This document shows, piece by piece, positions 36,169-49,267 of a DNA stretch of 64,000 nt (the first letter of the stretch is position 1; each line of letters begins with the position of its first letter). Source of the DNA: Protopterus annectens (Eukaryota; Chordata; Ceratodontiformes; Protopteridae); assembly GCF_019279795.1 (NCBI RefSeq), contig NC_056744.1:1502899117-1502963116 (forward strand), in the 5' to 3' direction. The translations under genes and the position numbers were made by a program. Below the pieces are notes generated by a model. It had not been told where the DNA came from. It made no database searches and saw only the letters and a list, made by a program, of their open reading frames with translations.

Positions 36169-36752
36169 TCAGTGGAATAGTTGGCGAAGGATTGAATGTA
36201 GTTGATTGCTAGTCAGCTAATTACATTTTTTTGCTAGGGGGTAGGACACTGGTTCGTTGAACCAGCAAAGGATGCTGGTTGAGCAAGTTATACTTGGAAT
36301 TTCAAAAGATGCTTGAATTAGGGATGATAGAAGAGTCAAGGAGTGACTGTAGAAACCTAACATTGCCAGTTCCTAAACCTGATGCAAGTATTAGACTCTG
36401 TTTTAACTTCATAAAACTGAATAACATTCAAAGTTTGTTAGCCTTCCATTACCCAGAACAAATGAGGTGATAGAAAACTAGAAAAATCAAGCTATTTAAC
36501 AGCATTAGACTTCATGTATTGGCAAATATAGCTCCCCATTTCATCTAAATCAAAAGCAGTCTTTGTAACTCCTGATGTTTATTTCAGCACACTATGACTT
36601 GGCCTACATGGAGCTGCCTAGATGGAGCTGCAGCACCCTTTCAGAGACTGATGGATAAGTTATTGAAGCCCATCTCATGATAGGCATTGCTTGATGGTGT
36701 GAACATATCTTCAAAGGATTAGTAATGTCACTAATCAAAAGTAATCAAACAA

Positions 36753-36904
36753 GGGTTGGGAGGTTGGTATAATGGTTAAGGTTTTTACCTTACGGACATA
36801 AGGTGCAGGGTTTGATTCTCACATGGGGTAGGTAATTGGATAGGCTTGAAATGGTCCACAAGGGCAGGTAGCCTAGTACTAATCTATAATCTAATCTATA
36901 ATCT
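36753..36904 (+). repeat. tRNA-derived SINE with CR1-type tail
   Basis: The head has TATAATGGTTAAGG (box A) and GGGTTTGATTCTC (box B). The tail, AAGGGCAGGTAGCCTAGTAC then repeated AATCTATAATCT, matches the 3' end of the CR1 copies (GGGCAGATAGCCTAGTATG near 6253). It sits inside the Gypsy fossil. A minus-strand relative lies at 44250-44395. Confidence 0.8.
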
Positions 36905-37010
36905 ACAGGATGCATTTAGAATTTATTAGCTTGACAGTCTGACTGTGAATGTAAAAAGTAAATCGGGCATCGAGGAAGCCAGATATTTGAAATACATTAT
37001 AGGAAGGGGG

Positions 37011-37294
37011 CATACCTCTCAACTTAGTGCAAGAAATATGGAGAAAGTTTAAAATAATGGGGACAAATGTGAAATAGTTGTCTTATAAACTTAGAAAGTT
37101 GCTAGAATAACAGGATTTGTGCTGGTATGCATTTTTTGGAGGATATGAAGTCTGAAACTCAAATATATGTCATTATTTTGTGACTTAAATCCTTAGTAAT
37201 TTGCCAGAAAAACACAAATTGTATGAAGAATGGACCAAAAATATGAAGCACAAATCTGGACAGTCTGTGAAAATCTGGGCAGTTGAGAGGTATG
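37011..37294 (+). mobile_element. MITE with CATACCTCTCAACT ends
   Basis: 284 bp, starting CATACCTCTCAACT and ending with its exact reverse complement AGTTGAGAGGTATG. It is inserted in the Gypsy fossil between phrases that are adjacent in the family. G-runs at both flanks hide the exact target duplication. Similar ends are common in vertebrate hAT-like MITEs. No coding capacity. Confidence 0.75.
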
Positions 37295-38560
37295 GGGGGG
37301 GATAAAATCACAATTAGGAAAAACATAGAAGCTATAAATAATTTGTTATACTGTCCACTAAAAACAGGTGAGCTCTTTCCTTGGGTTACCTGGATAATAT
37401 AGAAATTTATATCTAAGTTTGTGAATCTTGACTGTCTTACAGATCTCACAGAAGGAAAAGCTCCTGTCAAAGAGTAATGGTCTCTTGAGGTAGACAGAAA
37501 ATTTAATGAATGAAAAAGACTATTATGTTCTGTAGCAGTGGCCTTGACTCCTGATTGTACTAAGGAATCGACACAGTATGGAGATGCACTGGAAATAGTT
37601 TTGGGAATGGTATTTTTCCAAGTTATTCAAGGTGAACACTCTATGTACAGTATCAGTCAAAAGTTAAAGTTTATTGTTAGGTTTCTCAGACATCTGTGTT
37701 TACAGTTAATTTCATTTCTGGATATACTGATGATGTTAAATGAGCAAATGGCTTGAAAATAAAACAAACTATGACATATTTTTGATGATTTAGTTTTACT
37801 GTTGACTCAGTTTTTCCTAGTAACCACACCCACAAAAATGATGTCAAGTTAGGTATTAGCTATAATTTACATACACATGCAGAGCATTTTGGGTAATCAA
37901 AAGCACCATACTTCTTTAGAGAAGCAGCTGCTTATCTACATTATGGTTTCACTAACAGAGCAAATGTGTTACATTTTCAAGAGTGGGTGTTCCACCTGTG
38001 AGGAATAGCTGACAAATTGTTTTAATAGGATGTAAGACTTCCTTATTGTGCAGCTACAATAGAAAAATGATAACTTATACAATATGTAGGTAATGAAGGA
38101 TTACGGGTCAATCTTTCATGATGTCATGTCAGGCATTTTCAGTTTCAAGAAAATTTTCAAGGGGCACCACTTGTAAATGAAATTAATTGTAAAAATATCA
38201 CACTATTTGCCTCAAACTATTTAAAATTTGCTATGGTATATAGGAAGGAGATTATTCCCAATAGTAAGAGTTTGTTATTTACATTTTTTAAGGAAAGTAT
38301 GACAATACACATGCTAAGAAAACATACTCAGTCATCAACGAATGTTTGACACTGAATTGGGCATTCTTTTTCCTAAATTGCTACTTCTTTGGCAAACACT
38401 TTAACCTAGTGACAGATCATACTCCATACAATAGCCAAGATAACAGCAGGATGGCAATACAAAGTTATGCCACTGAACATTATCATTCCAAGTTTTTCAA
38501 CATGCTGTCACTCATAGTCTCACATTGGATAAAGTGAATGTTGATTGGTTGTTCTTACTG

Positions 38561-39121
38561 CTCATCTGTGTGACTCCAAAACCAGTGGTTTTGTAGTTGG
38601 AGAGGTTGGAATTTACATTTTGTCTATGAAAAATATGGATTTTTTTAATATGCATAAAACATATATTGTGTCTTTAAAGTTTCAGCATGATTAACATGGT
38701 AATTGATTGTCTTATAGTAATGGAAAAGTAATTGCCTATTAGTGTTGTATAAGAGTCTATAGCCTAAAAAATGAAATAATAAGGATCATTCCTGAAGTGA
38801 TGCAGGACATCAGGAATGTGTGCCCATAATAAATGTTTTCTTTAACAGGAGAGACAGGAGTCTGGTTGTTAAGCTTTCCTTAATGTCATATAGAAAATAA
38901 CCAGGCATGTTTTCAAGTCCCATACAAGGATTCTGCCTGAGGATCCGTGATACCTTGAGTTGGATGGTCTATTCAGCATCCATGTGCAATGTGGCTTGAA
39001 CGAAGATCAGGTGAACAGTTTGTGAGACACTAGAATGAGTAGCTGTCTGGGGCCTCCAGCTGTGGCCTGTAACCTACTGAATGCAAAAGATTAATAATTA
39101 TTGTTTTCATTGCTAATGAAT
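38561..39121. other. Unassigned
   Basis: No recognisable gene, LTR or repeat. Confidence 0.3.
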
Positions 39122-39137
39122 AGTAAAAGAATAACTT

Positions 39138-39498
39138 TTTTTTTTTTTTAAAATATAATTTTTTATTTTTATAATAAAACCATGCATACTATGATGGTAC
39201 AAGCAATGAGAGTTACAGCAATACAACACACATAATGGTTTACAGCGATATTAGTACATGAAAGGGACAAAAAGGTATGTTTATAATGATCTTAAAAGGA
39301 GTACAATCTCTTGCAGTATACATGGTACACAAACTAACAACTTAACCCAAACTGAACACTATTTACAAAGCTACCAGTACTGAACAGGGAAGGAGGCAGC
39401 AGTGTCACTATTTATACGGTTAGGTAATAGCAGCCCTAATTTATGGCTTGTAGTAGGAGAGATAGACCCCTCAGAACAAGGGATATGGTATGTAGGGA
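39138..39498 (-). repeat. Retroposed insert with poly(A) and target duplication
   Basis: A perfect 16-bp duplication AGTAAAAGAATAACTT flanks it (39122-39137 and 39499-39514). On the minus strand it ends in poly(A) (13 T on the plus strand) preceded by an AATAAA-like AAAATAAAAAAT, the signature of LINE-machinery retroposition. The 360-bp body has no open frame. It could be the 3' end of an L1-like element or a processed 3' UTR. The clean duplication suggests it is relatively young. Confidence 0.85.
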
Positions 39499-39514
39499 AG
39501 TAAAAGAATAACTT

Positions 39515-40850
39515 ATTGAACCAGATTTGGGTTATTTATAGTATGTGTGCTCGCACATGCATGTAGGTATGTGCTGTGCTGTGTACAGTGAATGATAAGC
39601 TTTTTCTTGTACTGGAGATCCTGAGAACTTTAAGGCATTTTCCTTGATTTGAAGATTTGAGGGAAACTCATAATTTGATACTGTCTGAGGAGCAGTGATT
39701 TAGAAAATCAGAAGGGAAATGTTGAAAATGTAAATGTTAGAATTAAACAATGAAGTGGCCTCACACAGGCTGGACACAGCAAACATTCTTACAAAATGCT
39801 TTTATGCAAATGACACTACAGGCAAACATAAAGGTCAGAGTGCTAGACACATCTTGACAATAAGAATGAAGAAATATCTGATCCTATAGCACTAAAACGA
39901 AAAACATCTAAAGTAACTGTGTAAGTAGACCAAATCACATAAACTAAAAAAAAAAAAAAAAAGAAAATAATCCCCTGGAAAGCAATTCTTGAAAGGTAAT
40001 AAGAGTCATACGATCATGAGGAAAAGCCACCATGAATAATGAAAAATTGTTCACGCTTCCTGTCTGCAGCATTCTGTCACAGAAACTAAGAACTCAATCT
40101 GCAACTGCAGTTCACAAATCAAATAAACATAGGAAATGTCCTGCTATTCCGTACCAGATGCACTGTGCATAAAATGACTCATTAAAACATTACCATAAAC
40201 ATCAAAATGCCAAACTACAGAAATTAAATGTATAATACCTCCATTGGCTTTTGTGGTACTTCATTGTTTGTGGTCTGATATGTATCAATATCATGAGATG
40301 CAATGAAACAAAGTATGAACTTCTATTATATAACTACAGATATGAATAAAGCTGATATAAACAAAATTAAAGAAAGTAGATTTATAGGACTTAAGGAAAG
40401 GAAAGCTTAACCAGATCCCTGTCACTTATATTAAAAACATTTTAATATGGAGATACTTTCCTGATGTCTGGCACAAGGTTGTGATGGTAGCTGTACACAA
40501 TGGGAGAGATCATATGAGATGCAAATAATAACAAATACTCTGTGTAAAATCATGGTGAAGGTAACAACAGAGATTAGTCATAGCAAATTAGGTGACCTAA
40601 TTATCTTCAGTATGGAGCAGTATGGGTAGGTTAAGGTGAGAGATTGCATTTTGAATCTTATGTCGTTCTTTGAAGAAGTGAGAGCAGCATTTGGCAAAGG
40701 ACTGATAATGCAGGTTGCATATCTGAACATGAGACCTTCAGGAGTGTTTTGCATAATGCAGTTATAGATAAACTGGACTAAATGTCAATATGTATGTATT
40801 TCAATGAGTGAAGCACTAATTAAAGGACAGAATACAAGTCAAGGTAACAG
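39515..40850. other. Unassigned
   Basis: AT-rich sequence with a poly(A) run at about 39945-39962. No gene or named repeat recognised. Confidence 0.3.
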
Positions 40851-40854
40851 GAGG

Positions 40855-40975
40855 TCTGTCTTTCGGATGAGGTGTTAAAATGAGGCCCCAGCTGCTTGAG
40901 TTAGTGATAGTGAAGGTGGATGTAAAAGGTACCATTGCACCTACTGAAAATAATAGGAGTCCTTTAATTATATGC
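40855..40975 (+). repeat. Possible SINE/LINE 3' domain
   Basis: The phrase CGGATGAGGTGTTAAAATGA, then GGTGGATGTAAAAGGTACCA and a run ending AATAATAGGAGTCC, resembles a 3' domain widespread in fish and other vertebrate SINE/LINE tails (a G-A-T-G-A-G...TTAAA...GGTC...TTAAA pattern). I cannot name the family. Confidence 0.4.
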
Positions 40976-41899
40976 AGAAAGAGCTCTCATTTACAGCAAA
41001 TTTACATATTTACAAATATTTACAAATGTACAAATATATAGATATGTAAATGTATTTATGCATATTCATAATTTCCTTTACAGTCATACTACATGTTCAT
41101 CCCTGTTAGACCCCTCTCTTTTTTCGATAACCACCATCTGATTTTACTTATATTGTTGCTAAAATCTATTTACCATTAAACATAATTTAATTTATGCTTT
41201 CAGTCCATTTAACCCATATAACATAAAATAACATTTTATCTATTCTTTTAACATATTCTTTACTTCTTTTCTTATAATATCTATATTTAATCATATCTAT
41301 GTTTATTTTATCCACTTCTTTTATATCTTCAAGAAAATTCTCCTGTACATAGTTTTCCCCCATAACTTTTTTACTCTTTCACACTTCAAAAACACATTCT
41401 GTAGTTTTCTCTTCTTGATAATGTAAACATATTTATCACTTTTCTTTTTATGTGATATATTTCCTTTTACTGGCAACTTTATCTATTGCCAGTCTCCACA
41501 AAAAGTCTTGACATTCTACTTTCTGATTACACAATTTGCTTCTTATTTTTATAGCTTTAATTTCTTTCATCTGTTAGATTCTCCCCTGGTTTTACGTAGT
41601 AATGTTTATCATTACATTCTTATACCATATTTTCTATCTTTTTCTATATCATCAATTTTGATTTTCCACAAAAATAGGTTTTCTTGTTAACATTTTATTT
41701 CTTCATTTACACACTCCTTTTCTATTTTACCATTTTTACCATACCCTAAAATGTATCATACTTATATTTATACAATTTTACTACTAATCTCTCATCTTTT
41801 TAATTTATCCAACTTTAACATTTTGTACAAATTTAATGAGGCAGCATATATCATTGGATTAATTAACCCTTAACGTCTTCCTCCTTATTTACATGCAAA

Positions 41900-44800
41900 T
41901 CCCTTCTTTTTACTGGGTTTAATCTAGAACCCCATAGAAATAAAAACATGTTTGCAACAATTCCTTTACACATGCTGTTGGCAACATAAACACACTTGCT
42001 AAGTATGCTATTTTTCCCCACCAATACTGAATTTATCTGTTAAGCCTTTCTTTCTGAATGATAATTTATACATTCTCCAGAAAAGATAGAGTTATTTTAT
42101 TTCTTCTATTGTTTTCCCTTTGAATTCTACTTACATTTTTATTCCAAAATTGTATACCTAACACAGAAATTTCATTAATTGTAAAATATATATCCCCTAT
42201 CTTTACTACACCACCTAAACCTTTACTTTTCTCTTTATTTAAAGCCATCCCTATTGCTTCTAGACACCCATTTGTGCAAATTATTACATCCTTTATACAA
42301 TTTTTTTTGCAGTTATTAAGATGTCATCTGCATATTGTAACAGAACTGGAATTCTTAACCCTACAGGTGTTATATACCCTGCCTCCTTAATTTTGCAATT
42401 TATTTCACATACTCTAACATTTAAAACTAATGCAAAGAGTAAGCAACTTATTGGACATCCCTGTCTTACACCAGTCTTGATATGTAACTCTTGGCTTAAC
42501 CAGCCATTTACAAGTGTGTTTACTTTATTATTATTATTATATGCTGACATGCATAATTTCCTAAATTTCTCACTTATATTATATTTTTTCATTATCTATC
42601 TATAAGATTTCATGTCCAGTTGTATTAGACGCCTTATTAAAGTCTCATATCATGATTTTTGCTTCTTCTTTTCTGTTTATAATGTCCTCCACAATTTCTC
42701 TCATTAATAATTCCTGACAACCCTTCCCCTTTATACTGTATGTACTGTTGCCCATAATATATTCAAATCTATTTTGTATTATTTTCAAAAAATATATTAT
42801 AATCATTATTATGTAATACTATGGGTCTCCATTTTTAATTGTCTCCTATCTTCCTTCTTCCATATGAATTTAAGTATTCCACTACATAATTCTTTATACA
42901 TAAAACCTTCATTTTACTGTTCATTGAACATCTTTAAAAAATATTTTTTACCAATTCCTTAAATTTTTATACATTTCATACCCTATCCCATCTGTTCCTG
43001 CAGCTGAGTCTCTACTTACTTGTCCTAATACTTCATCTAGCACATTTAAAGAAAGCTTCTTTTTTAACTCTTTATTCTCTTTTTCTGTTATTTTTTTTAC
43101 TTTCTATAGTTTCTTCACTACCCTTTTTTTCTTTAAATGTTTCTTGTACATATTGTACTGCATTATTCATAATCTTTTCCTGAGTTCTTTCCATTTCTTA
43201 TTTTACATTGTTTATTTCTCTCATTATACTACCATATTCCTTTACTAATCTGCTTAAGTAACTCAATACTTCTTTTTCCTTTAAAATATATATTTGCTTA
43301 TGTTACAATTCTTGTATTTTGTCTTGACTTCTTTCTTATAATTCCTTTTCTTTGCCAAAATAATTTCTGTCATTTTGTTTTAAATCTTCCAATGTATCAT
43401 TACATGGTTTTTTATATTTTCTCACTTTACTTTTGTTACATCATATCGTCAATGTAAAAACAATTTTTTATATTTTTCCTTAAATATCATTCACCATTTA
43501 GACCAGTTTTTATAAAATGTTATCATAGTAATACTATCTTTCCATAACTTCCATACTTTCTTGTTTACCCTTTTTATTCCTTTGCCTATTTTTGTGTATT
43601 CCAAGCCATGGTGCAAAATTATCAGAAAATTCAACTATCTCAACCTTTCCTATAACTAAACCTTCTGATATTATAAAATAATCTCTTTCAGTTTTATACA
43701 TACTCATTTTGTAAGTACATGACTTTTTTGTCCCAAAGTTTTAACTTGCCATATCTTAAAACGTCTAACATTTTCCTTATATATAATTTCCTTTACATAT
43801 ATGCTTGCCTCTTAAATAAAGTTTCCTGTTATAATATTCATGTTTATCACTACATCATCTAAAATCTGATGAAATATGTTTTCCCTTTATTTACAGTTAG
43901 TATATGCATATAATGGTATAATTCTATACACTTGTTCTTTCCATTTTAAAGCTACACTGGTTAATCTTCCCATTTTTGTTAAATTTACATCTAATATTTT
44001 TACTGTATTTCTATACAATATGGCTATTCCAGAATATCACTCATTTCCCAAATTCCAAATTATCTTTCCTTCTCATAGTTTCTCTGTTTGTAATCTTCCT
44101 TCATTTGTTAAAAATGTTGTGTCTTTTAATATATCTACATCACATGTTACACCACTCCAAAATTCCTATTCTTGCTATATTCTTAATACTATTAACATTT
44201 ACAAAAAGCACTCTAAAATTTTCACTTTCCATTTGATTCATGGTTTCATAAGCTTGTAACTAATTACTAGGCTAGCTTTCTTACTGGGCCATTCTAAGCA
44301 TAGTCAATTTTCCTTCAAAGATGAGAATCAAACATTGTACCTTGTATCTGTGAGTCAGACAACTTAACAATTATACCAGTCCACAGTCCTTAGCTGTATA
44401 TATTCTTTGACATTCATTGCCTTCCTTTTTTCCTTTTGTACTTATCCCTTGTATTTGGTATTTATATGTGCCTTGTTTGAGCTTTGAATTACTTATCCCT
44501 TTAAATTTTCTTTTTCTGTCTTTTACCCTTTTACCAACAGAATTTTTTTTTTCTTTTTTCTTGTACTACCTCCCAGTTTATGTCTTCTTCAACAGTTATT
44601 TCAGAACCTTCTATAGTCTCTTTATTAAATGTTTCTCATCTAATTTTTCTTCTGTTTCTACTTCTACTAACATTTCTTCTCTTTGTTCATTTTCTTCTCC
44701 TTCTTTTTCATTTTCCTTACACTTATTTTCATTTTTGCAATCCAGCAATAAACATCCAAAACTGTTAGACTTATACATTTCAATTCACATTTTTTGCATC

Positions 44801-45780
44801 ATCTCCCACTTCCCCAAAATGTATAACATTTTCTTTTTTTCTCATTTACTTAGCAAATGAAAAAAAAAACATGCTTTGGGTTGTCCCCATTATTTTATAA
44901 CACCCCAATCTCCCTCCACATTTATCATGCTTGGTATATGTATATTTTTTTCTCTTTCTGTTTTTAACATAATATTACAATCCTATCTACCCTGAAACCC
45001 TTTGCTATAAGCTTTTATAATGTCCAGTACTTTTTTACATAAAGTTTTTAAATGTCCTTTCAAAGTCTCTCTTCCCACCTCTGTTCAAAATTGTACATGG
45101 TTTCTTTTTTCTTTCCCTGTTAAATGCTTTTATCTCATAAAGATTATATGGACGCTTTATATACTTCATATTTTCTAAGAAAATTTTCCATTGAAAAACA
45201 GACTCAAATATAATGTCGCAAAATGTCTGCTTGTTAATAAGAACAACTGCTCTTACCTCCTGTGCCTTTATACCCAAAGGAGGTATTAAATCATCCCACA
45301 ATTCATACTTGTCCATTTCTTTGTCTTCTTTACTTTGAATCCTTACCATGTATTTCTATTTTTCATTTTCTTCTACCTTCTTTTCTGCTACTCCCCCTTT
45401 GCCTTCTTTTACTTTCTCTGCATATCGCCACAATTCTTAAGGATTGTCTCTGCGTCCCCCTTTTGTATTTTCTCCATAATATCCCCCAGGAAACATTTCA
45501 TTCTGCAATTGTATTTCTTTAAGTAAATCATCCTCCCAACTGGATGGCTGTGATTATATAATTATACAGTCATTGTTTCCTAACTCATCTCTATCAAACA
45601 GATTTTTTGAAACATCTCCTCAGAATCCTGCATACATTCTCTGGTCTTAATATTTACTTTCTCCTCCATTTCTCTCATCACTCCAGTATCTCCTTCTTTC
45701 TCTAGCTGCCTTCCTGTTTCTTCAGGCCAACTTTGCACCTGGAATGGAAAGAAGAAGTGCTCCTGCAAAATGGGTCCAAT
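41900..45780 (-). repeat. L1/Tx1-like LINE, degraded
   Basis: A strongly pyrimidine-rich plus strand reflects an A-rich element on the minus strand. ORF1-like sequence (45035-45349, with a phrase like YELWDDLIPPLGIKAQEVRA) precedes an ORF2 region. The reverse-transcriptase core is at 42293-42592: GVRQGCPISCLLFALVLN and YADD at 42323-42334, preceded by AAGTDGIGYEMYK near 42975. The order ORF1, (endonuclease region), RT from high to low coordinates is right for one element. Stops and indels are frequent, so it is long dead. Placement in the L1/Tx1 group rests on the RT block and the ORF1 style. A SINE at 44250-44395 interrupts it. Confidence 0.65.
44250..44395 (-). repeat. tRNA-derived SINE with CR1-type tail (minus strand)
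   Basis: On the minus strand: TATAATTGTTAAG (box A), GTTTGATTCTC (box B) and a tail phrase AGCTAGCCTAGTAATTAG. Same family as 36753-36904, more diverged, inside the L1/Tx1-like LINE. Confidence 0.7.
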
Positions 45781-45849
45781 TCACAACAAATATGAGTAGG
45801 GAAAGATCCCCGATGACCTGGCTAAATTTCTTCTAATTGTACAAATACC

Positions 45850-45940
45850 ACTTTGAGTCTCCCCTGAAAATAGGCTACTAGCCTATTGGGACTAACCTAG
45901 TCAACAAGAGATAAATTAAAATAAATAAATAAAATGTGGT
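45850..45940 (+). repeat. LINE 3' tail fragment (CR1/L2 group)
   Basis: CCCCTGAAAATAGGCTACTA, then ACCTAGTCAACAAGAG and AAATA repeats. A diverged version of the tail found at 8336 and 46315, here on the plus strand. Confidence 0.5.
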
Positions 45941-46314
45941 TTACAAGCCATGTATCGTGGGACTACTTTTCAAACTATGCTTAATACATGAATCAGTACA
46001 AATTACATAATATAATTGTTTCAATAAAAGAAATGTCTTCTGAATATTTTACAAAACCACATACATGTGTAGCAACAAAAGTCTCTTCTTCACTGTCAAC
46101 AAGTGTGTCAAGAAGCTTTGCATACAGATCAAATTTGTCATCAACTTTTTTCAAATACTTTTTCAAACACAGTCTTGGTAAACATATATTGTGCTACCAC
46201 AAGGTTCATAATGTGCAAATGTTTATTTAAATGTTCTATGTTTAATGTACTACCACAATGGTATATAATATACAAATTGTTTTTTTTTTCTTTTCCTGAA
46301 TGTACTATTGTGGA

Positions 46315-46405
46315 GCTTTTCTCCCCGGGCCTCCACTGAAAATGGGTCAATGGCCCAGTGGACTTTCCCGGTCAACAAATGTCAATAAATATATAAATAT
46401 AAGAA
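46315..46405 (+). repeat. LINE 3' tail fragment (CR1/L2 group)
   Basis: CTCCCCGGGCCTCCACTGAA, then GGACTTTCCCGGTCAACAAA and TAAATA repeats; plus-strand copy of the tail seen reversed at 8336-8450 and 34735-34840. Confidence 0.65.
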
Positions 46406-48462
46406 GTGAAAAATGTCAAAATGAGGTAATGGCAGACAGGCTTCTTGAAGACGAGCAAATTGTAAGTTTGGTAACTGATCTGATGAAGCTAAGGCAGGCT
46501 GTAATGAATTTTGCTATTATATAGTTGGACAAACTCCTGAAGCATCCAGTTCAGGCTCATTCCATTAAGGAAGTTGCATTTCTATTTTTTCAGGGGCACA
46601 TCAGAAGGCAATATATCTGAGGTAGCAGCTTGTGTTTCATTTCACGCCTTTATGAAACATTACAAATGATTTGCCATTACAAGGCTAGATGTGGTTTTGT
46701 CATTGCATTCCTTCAGGTAACGATGAATGGATCCATCTCATTGCTGATGTTTTGCACACTGTTCTACCAAAATATAATGAATTCTAGATAGACAGGAATG
46801 AGATAATTATACTGTAAAGTTGTGTGATACACTCACCATAGTAGACATCTAATGGCATTCCTGGCATTCCAGTAGTTCCTAAATACCATTCCCTCAGATT
46901 TCTATCTGCCTCGTGCTGGTTATTCTTGAGTCTTAATGACTTGTTGCAGTTGATGGTTGTTTGCCTAGTGTGTGGGTGTTGAAGATGATAAAACTGCCTA
47001 TTGGACCCCATGTCTATAGAATGTTGAGAATGAAGGTGGATGTAGGAGGGCATTATGTAGATTTATGGATTGTGTAGTTCAAGTATACCTTAATATCACA
47101 ATTTTGTTTGATCCTAGCAATACGTATCTTGTAATCTCCAAAGACAGACAATTTATCAGTGCTTTGTCATCTCTGGATGATGGTAGAAACTGACGTAGGT
47201 GGCAAGCTATGAAACTGGACCATAGATGGTGCTCATACAGTATATCTCACACGCAGAAGAAAACAAGAAATAGACTTCCATACAGAAGCATTGACTCAGG
47301 ATGCTGAAGGTAGTCTGTCTCTGCAATCTGGCTGATTGACAGACTCTGCTATGTCAGGTTAGCAAGGCAGTCTAAAGCCTGCATGGAGAAGTTCCTACCA
47401 ATTGTTAAATTTGGAGCCAGTACAGTGTTATGTCATCCTCAGTAATAAGCTCAGGAAAGACAAGACCAAGGTCAGCTATTTACTATTATGGTGAGAATCT
47501 CACATAATGGTACTGTATGTAAAATATTCCTGATATACACATAGAGTAAGCTACAAAGACAGACATAGAATAGCACAGGAAGCATTACAAAGACAGACAT
47601 GGAATAGCACAGGAAGCATATGGAAAGTGGTGGACTATTTAACATACATAATGGAAAGTAGTATAGATACCCACAGTATATTGGTTCAGCACATCTCCCA
47701 CAAAGCTAGAAACTGTAGTTGGCACATCATGGAGTGACAAAAATGTCAATTCATTAAGTATAAGCAAACGCAGCACTACAATAAAAAAAAAATGAAAACA
47801 CTTCAAAGATTATTTCTGTGATTCTCAAACGTCTGTAACTGTTATGCTGAAAATTTATTTTTAAGAAAACCAATTTTTATCATCCCCCTGCTGTGTGACT
47901 ATGGATGCAAGTTTAGAAGTTGTAGGTGATGCATGATGGGATTGCTCCCTTCCAAAAAAAAAAAGCTTTGTTTTAGGTTCAATGAATGTTGTTTTCAGTG
48001 AAACCATTTTGGAGGCTTGGGAAATGCTGAAATTGCCTTTTACAAGTTGACAGATATTAGAAGAAATCCCTTCATAGTGAAGTTCAGTTACTGTTAAGAC
48101 TAACAATGCAGATGGGGTGAAGGTAGTGATGAGTCCTCTTTAATATAATGCATCTGTCACTCAACAGCAAGGTTCTACTCTACCAATCAGATATTTACTT
48201 CCATATCCTAAGAGGATTTGTACAGTAGTAGCTGGGGTAAAGAGTGAAAATCCTCTCTAAAGCATATTAACAACTAGAGAACTGGAGGGACAGACTCCAT
48301 ATGCTGCATCATTCTGATGACACCCCCATGAGTCCTGAGGGTGTCCTCCATCTTATCCCGCTAAGTTGCAGTGTAGCTGTCATGTTACATGAACTGCTTG
48401 ACACAGGCCAGAGTAGTGTTGTGGATAACAGCTACAGTAAGCCACATGTAAATGTATAATAG
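46406..48462. other. Unassigned, one short tandem duplication
   Basis: No gene or named repeat seen, apart from a 34-bp tandem duplication at 47552-47619 (unit starting TACAAAGACAGACAT; the copies differ by one base). Confidence 0.35.
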
Positions 48463-48805
48463 AAAACAGTATAAGAAACGTCTCTGTGTGGAAGTTTTGT
48501 AATTCCTGCATGTCTAGTTATCACTATATATTAAAAAGCAGAAAAAAATCAGAAAATGGCAATAGAAATAGTGAACTTAAAAATGTCCTAAATCAAAAAA
48601 TAAAAATGTATTTTAAAATATTATTAATATTATACAGAATTATTAACTTTATTAGTTATTCAGAAGTAATCCAAGCAGAAAGACAGTCTGTTTCCAGTCA
48701 AAAATCCTTTATTAAGCACACAGAAAAGAAATCCAAACAAAACAAAAAATAAACAGAATGACAGTTTCATCCCAAACTTTCTGACTAATATACCTGTTAT
48801 TAGGT
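48463..48805 (+). repeat. Left arm of a ~340-bp inverted repeat
   Basis: Reads inward from AAAACAGTATAAGAAACG to TACCTGTTATTAGG. Its reverse complement, diverged, lies at 52040-52684, where a SINE interrupts it. The arms enclose 3.2 kb containing PLE coding remnants, so they are best explained as inverted PLE terminal repeats. Confidence 0.75.
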
Positions 48806-49174
48806 GTTGGAGAATGATTTCCTTGTGAGACGCTATGAAAGTAAGATGTTAAAAAACATCCTGGAACCCATTACAGAACTAAAATGGATCAAAGCATCTT
48901 CACTCAACTTCCTTATTATGAGAATATTAAGAAATGCCATTGAGAATAACAAATATAAAAATAGTTGGATCTTGACATACATTCTGGATTATCACAGTAT
49001 CAAAAATGTTATTAAAGAAAACTGGGCCATAGTGACTGGAAAGCCTTATCTGATTAACATCTGAGGTGAAGCCCCATCCTTTGTTTACAGGAAGGCCAGG
49101 AACATTAGAAGTTTTGTTGGATTTAAATCTAAACTATATGAAAGAAGCACTAAAAGATGTGAAGCTAATTTTAC

Positions 49175-49177
<3 letters not shown>

Positions 49178-49262
<85 letters not shown>
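49178..49262 (+). repeat. (TG)n(TA)n microsatellite
   Basis: About 22 TG units followed by about 19 TA units. Open frames across it on both strands are artefacts. Confidence 0.97.

Positions 49263-49267
<5 letters not shown>

Larger units (their letters stand above)
36240..38560 (+). mobile_element. Ty3/Gypsy LTR retrotransposon fossil (pol remnant)
   Basis: Parts in order on the plus strand: a reverse-transcriptase palm start (EFQKMLELGMIEESRS, then PVPKPDASIRLCF, about 36285-36410), an FQRLMDKLLKP phrase (about 36636-36675), an RNase-H-like region (about 37540-37650) and an RNase H C-terminal piece with FNLVTDHTPY (about 38398-38430). It is interrupted by a SINE (36753-36904), a MITE (37011-37294) and probably another insertion at about 37650-38280. 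No LTRs, gag or integrase are recognised. It is clearly broken, with many disruptions, and old. Confidence 0.75.

Noticed and set aside
42774-44860. Plus-strand Phe/Leu/Ser-rich frames resembling membrane proteins
   Set aside because: They are the antisense shadow of the A-rich L1/Tx1-like LINE on the minus strand.
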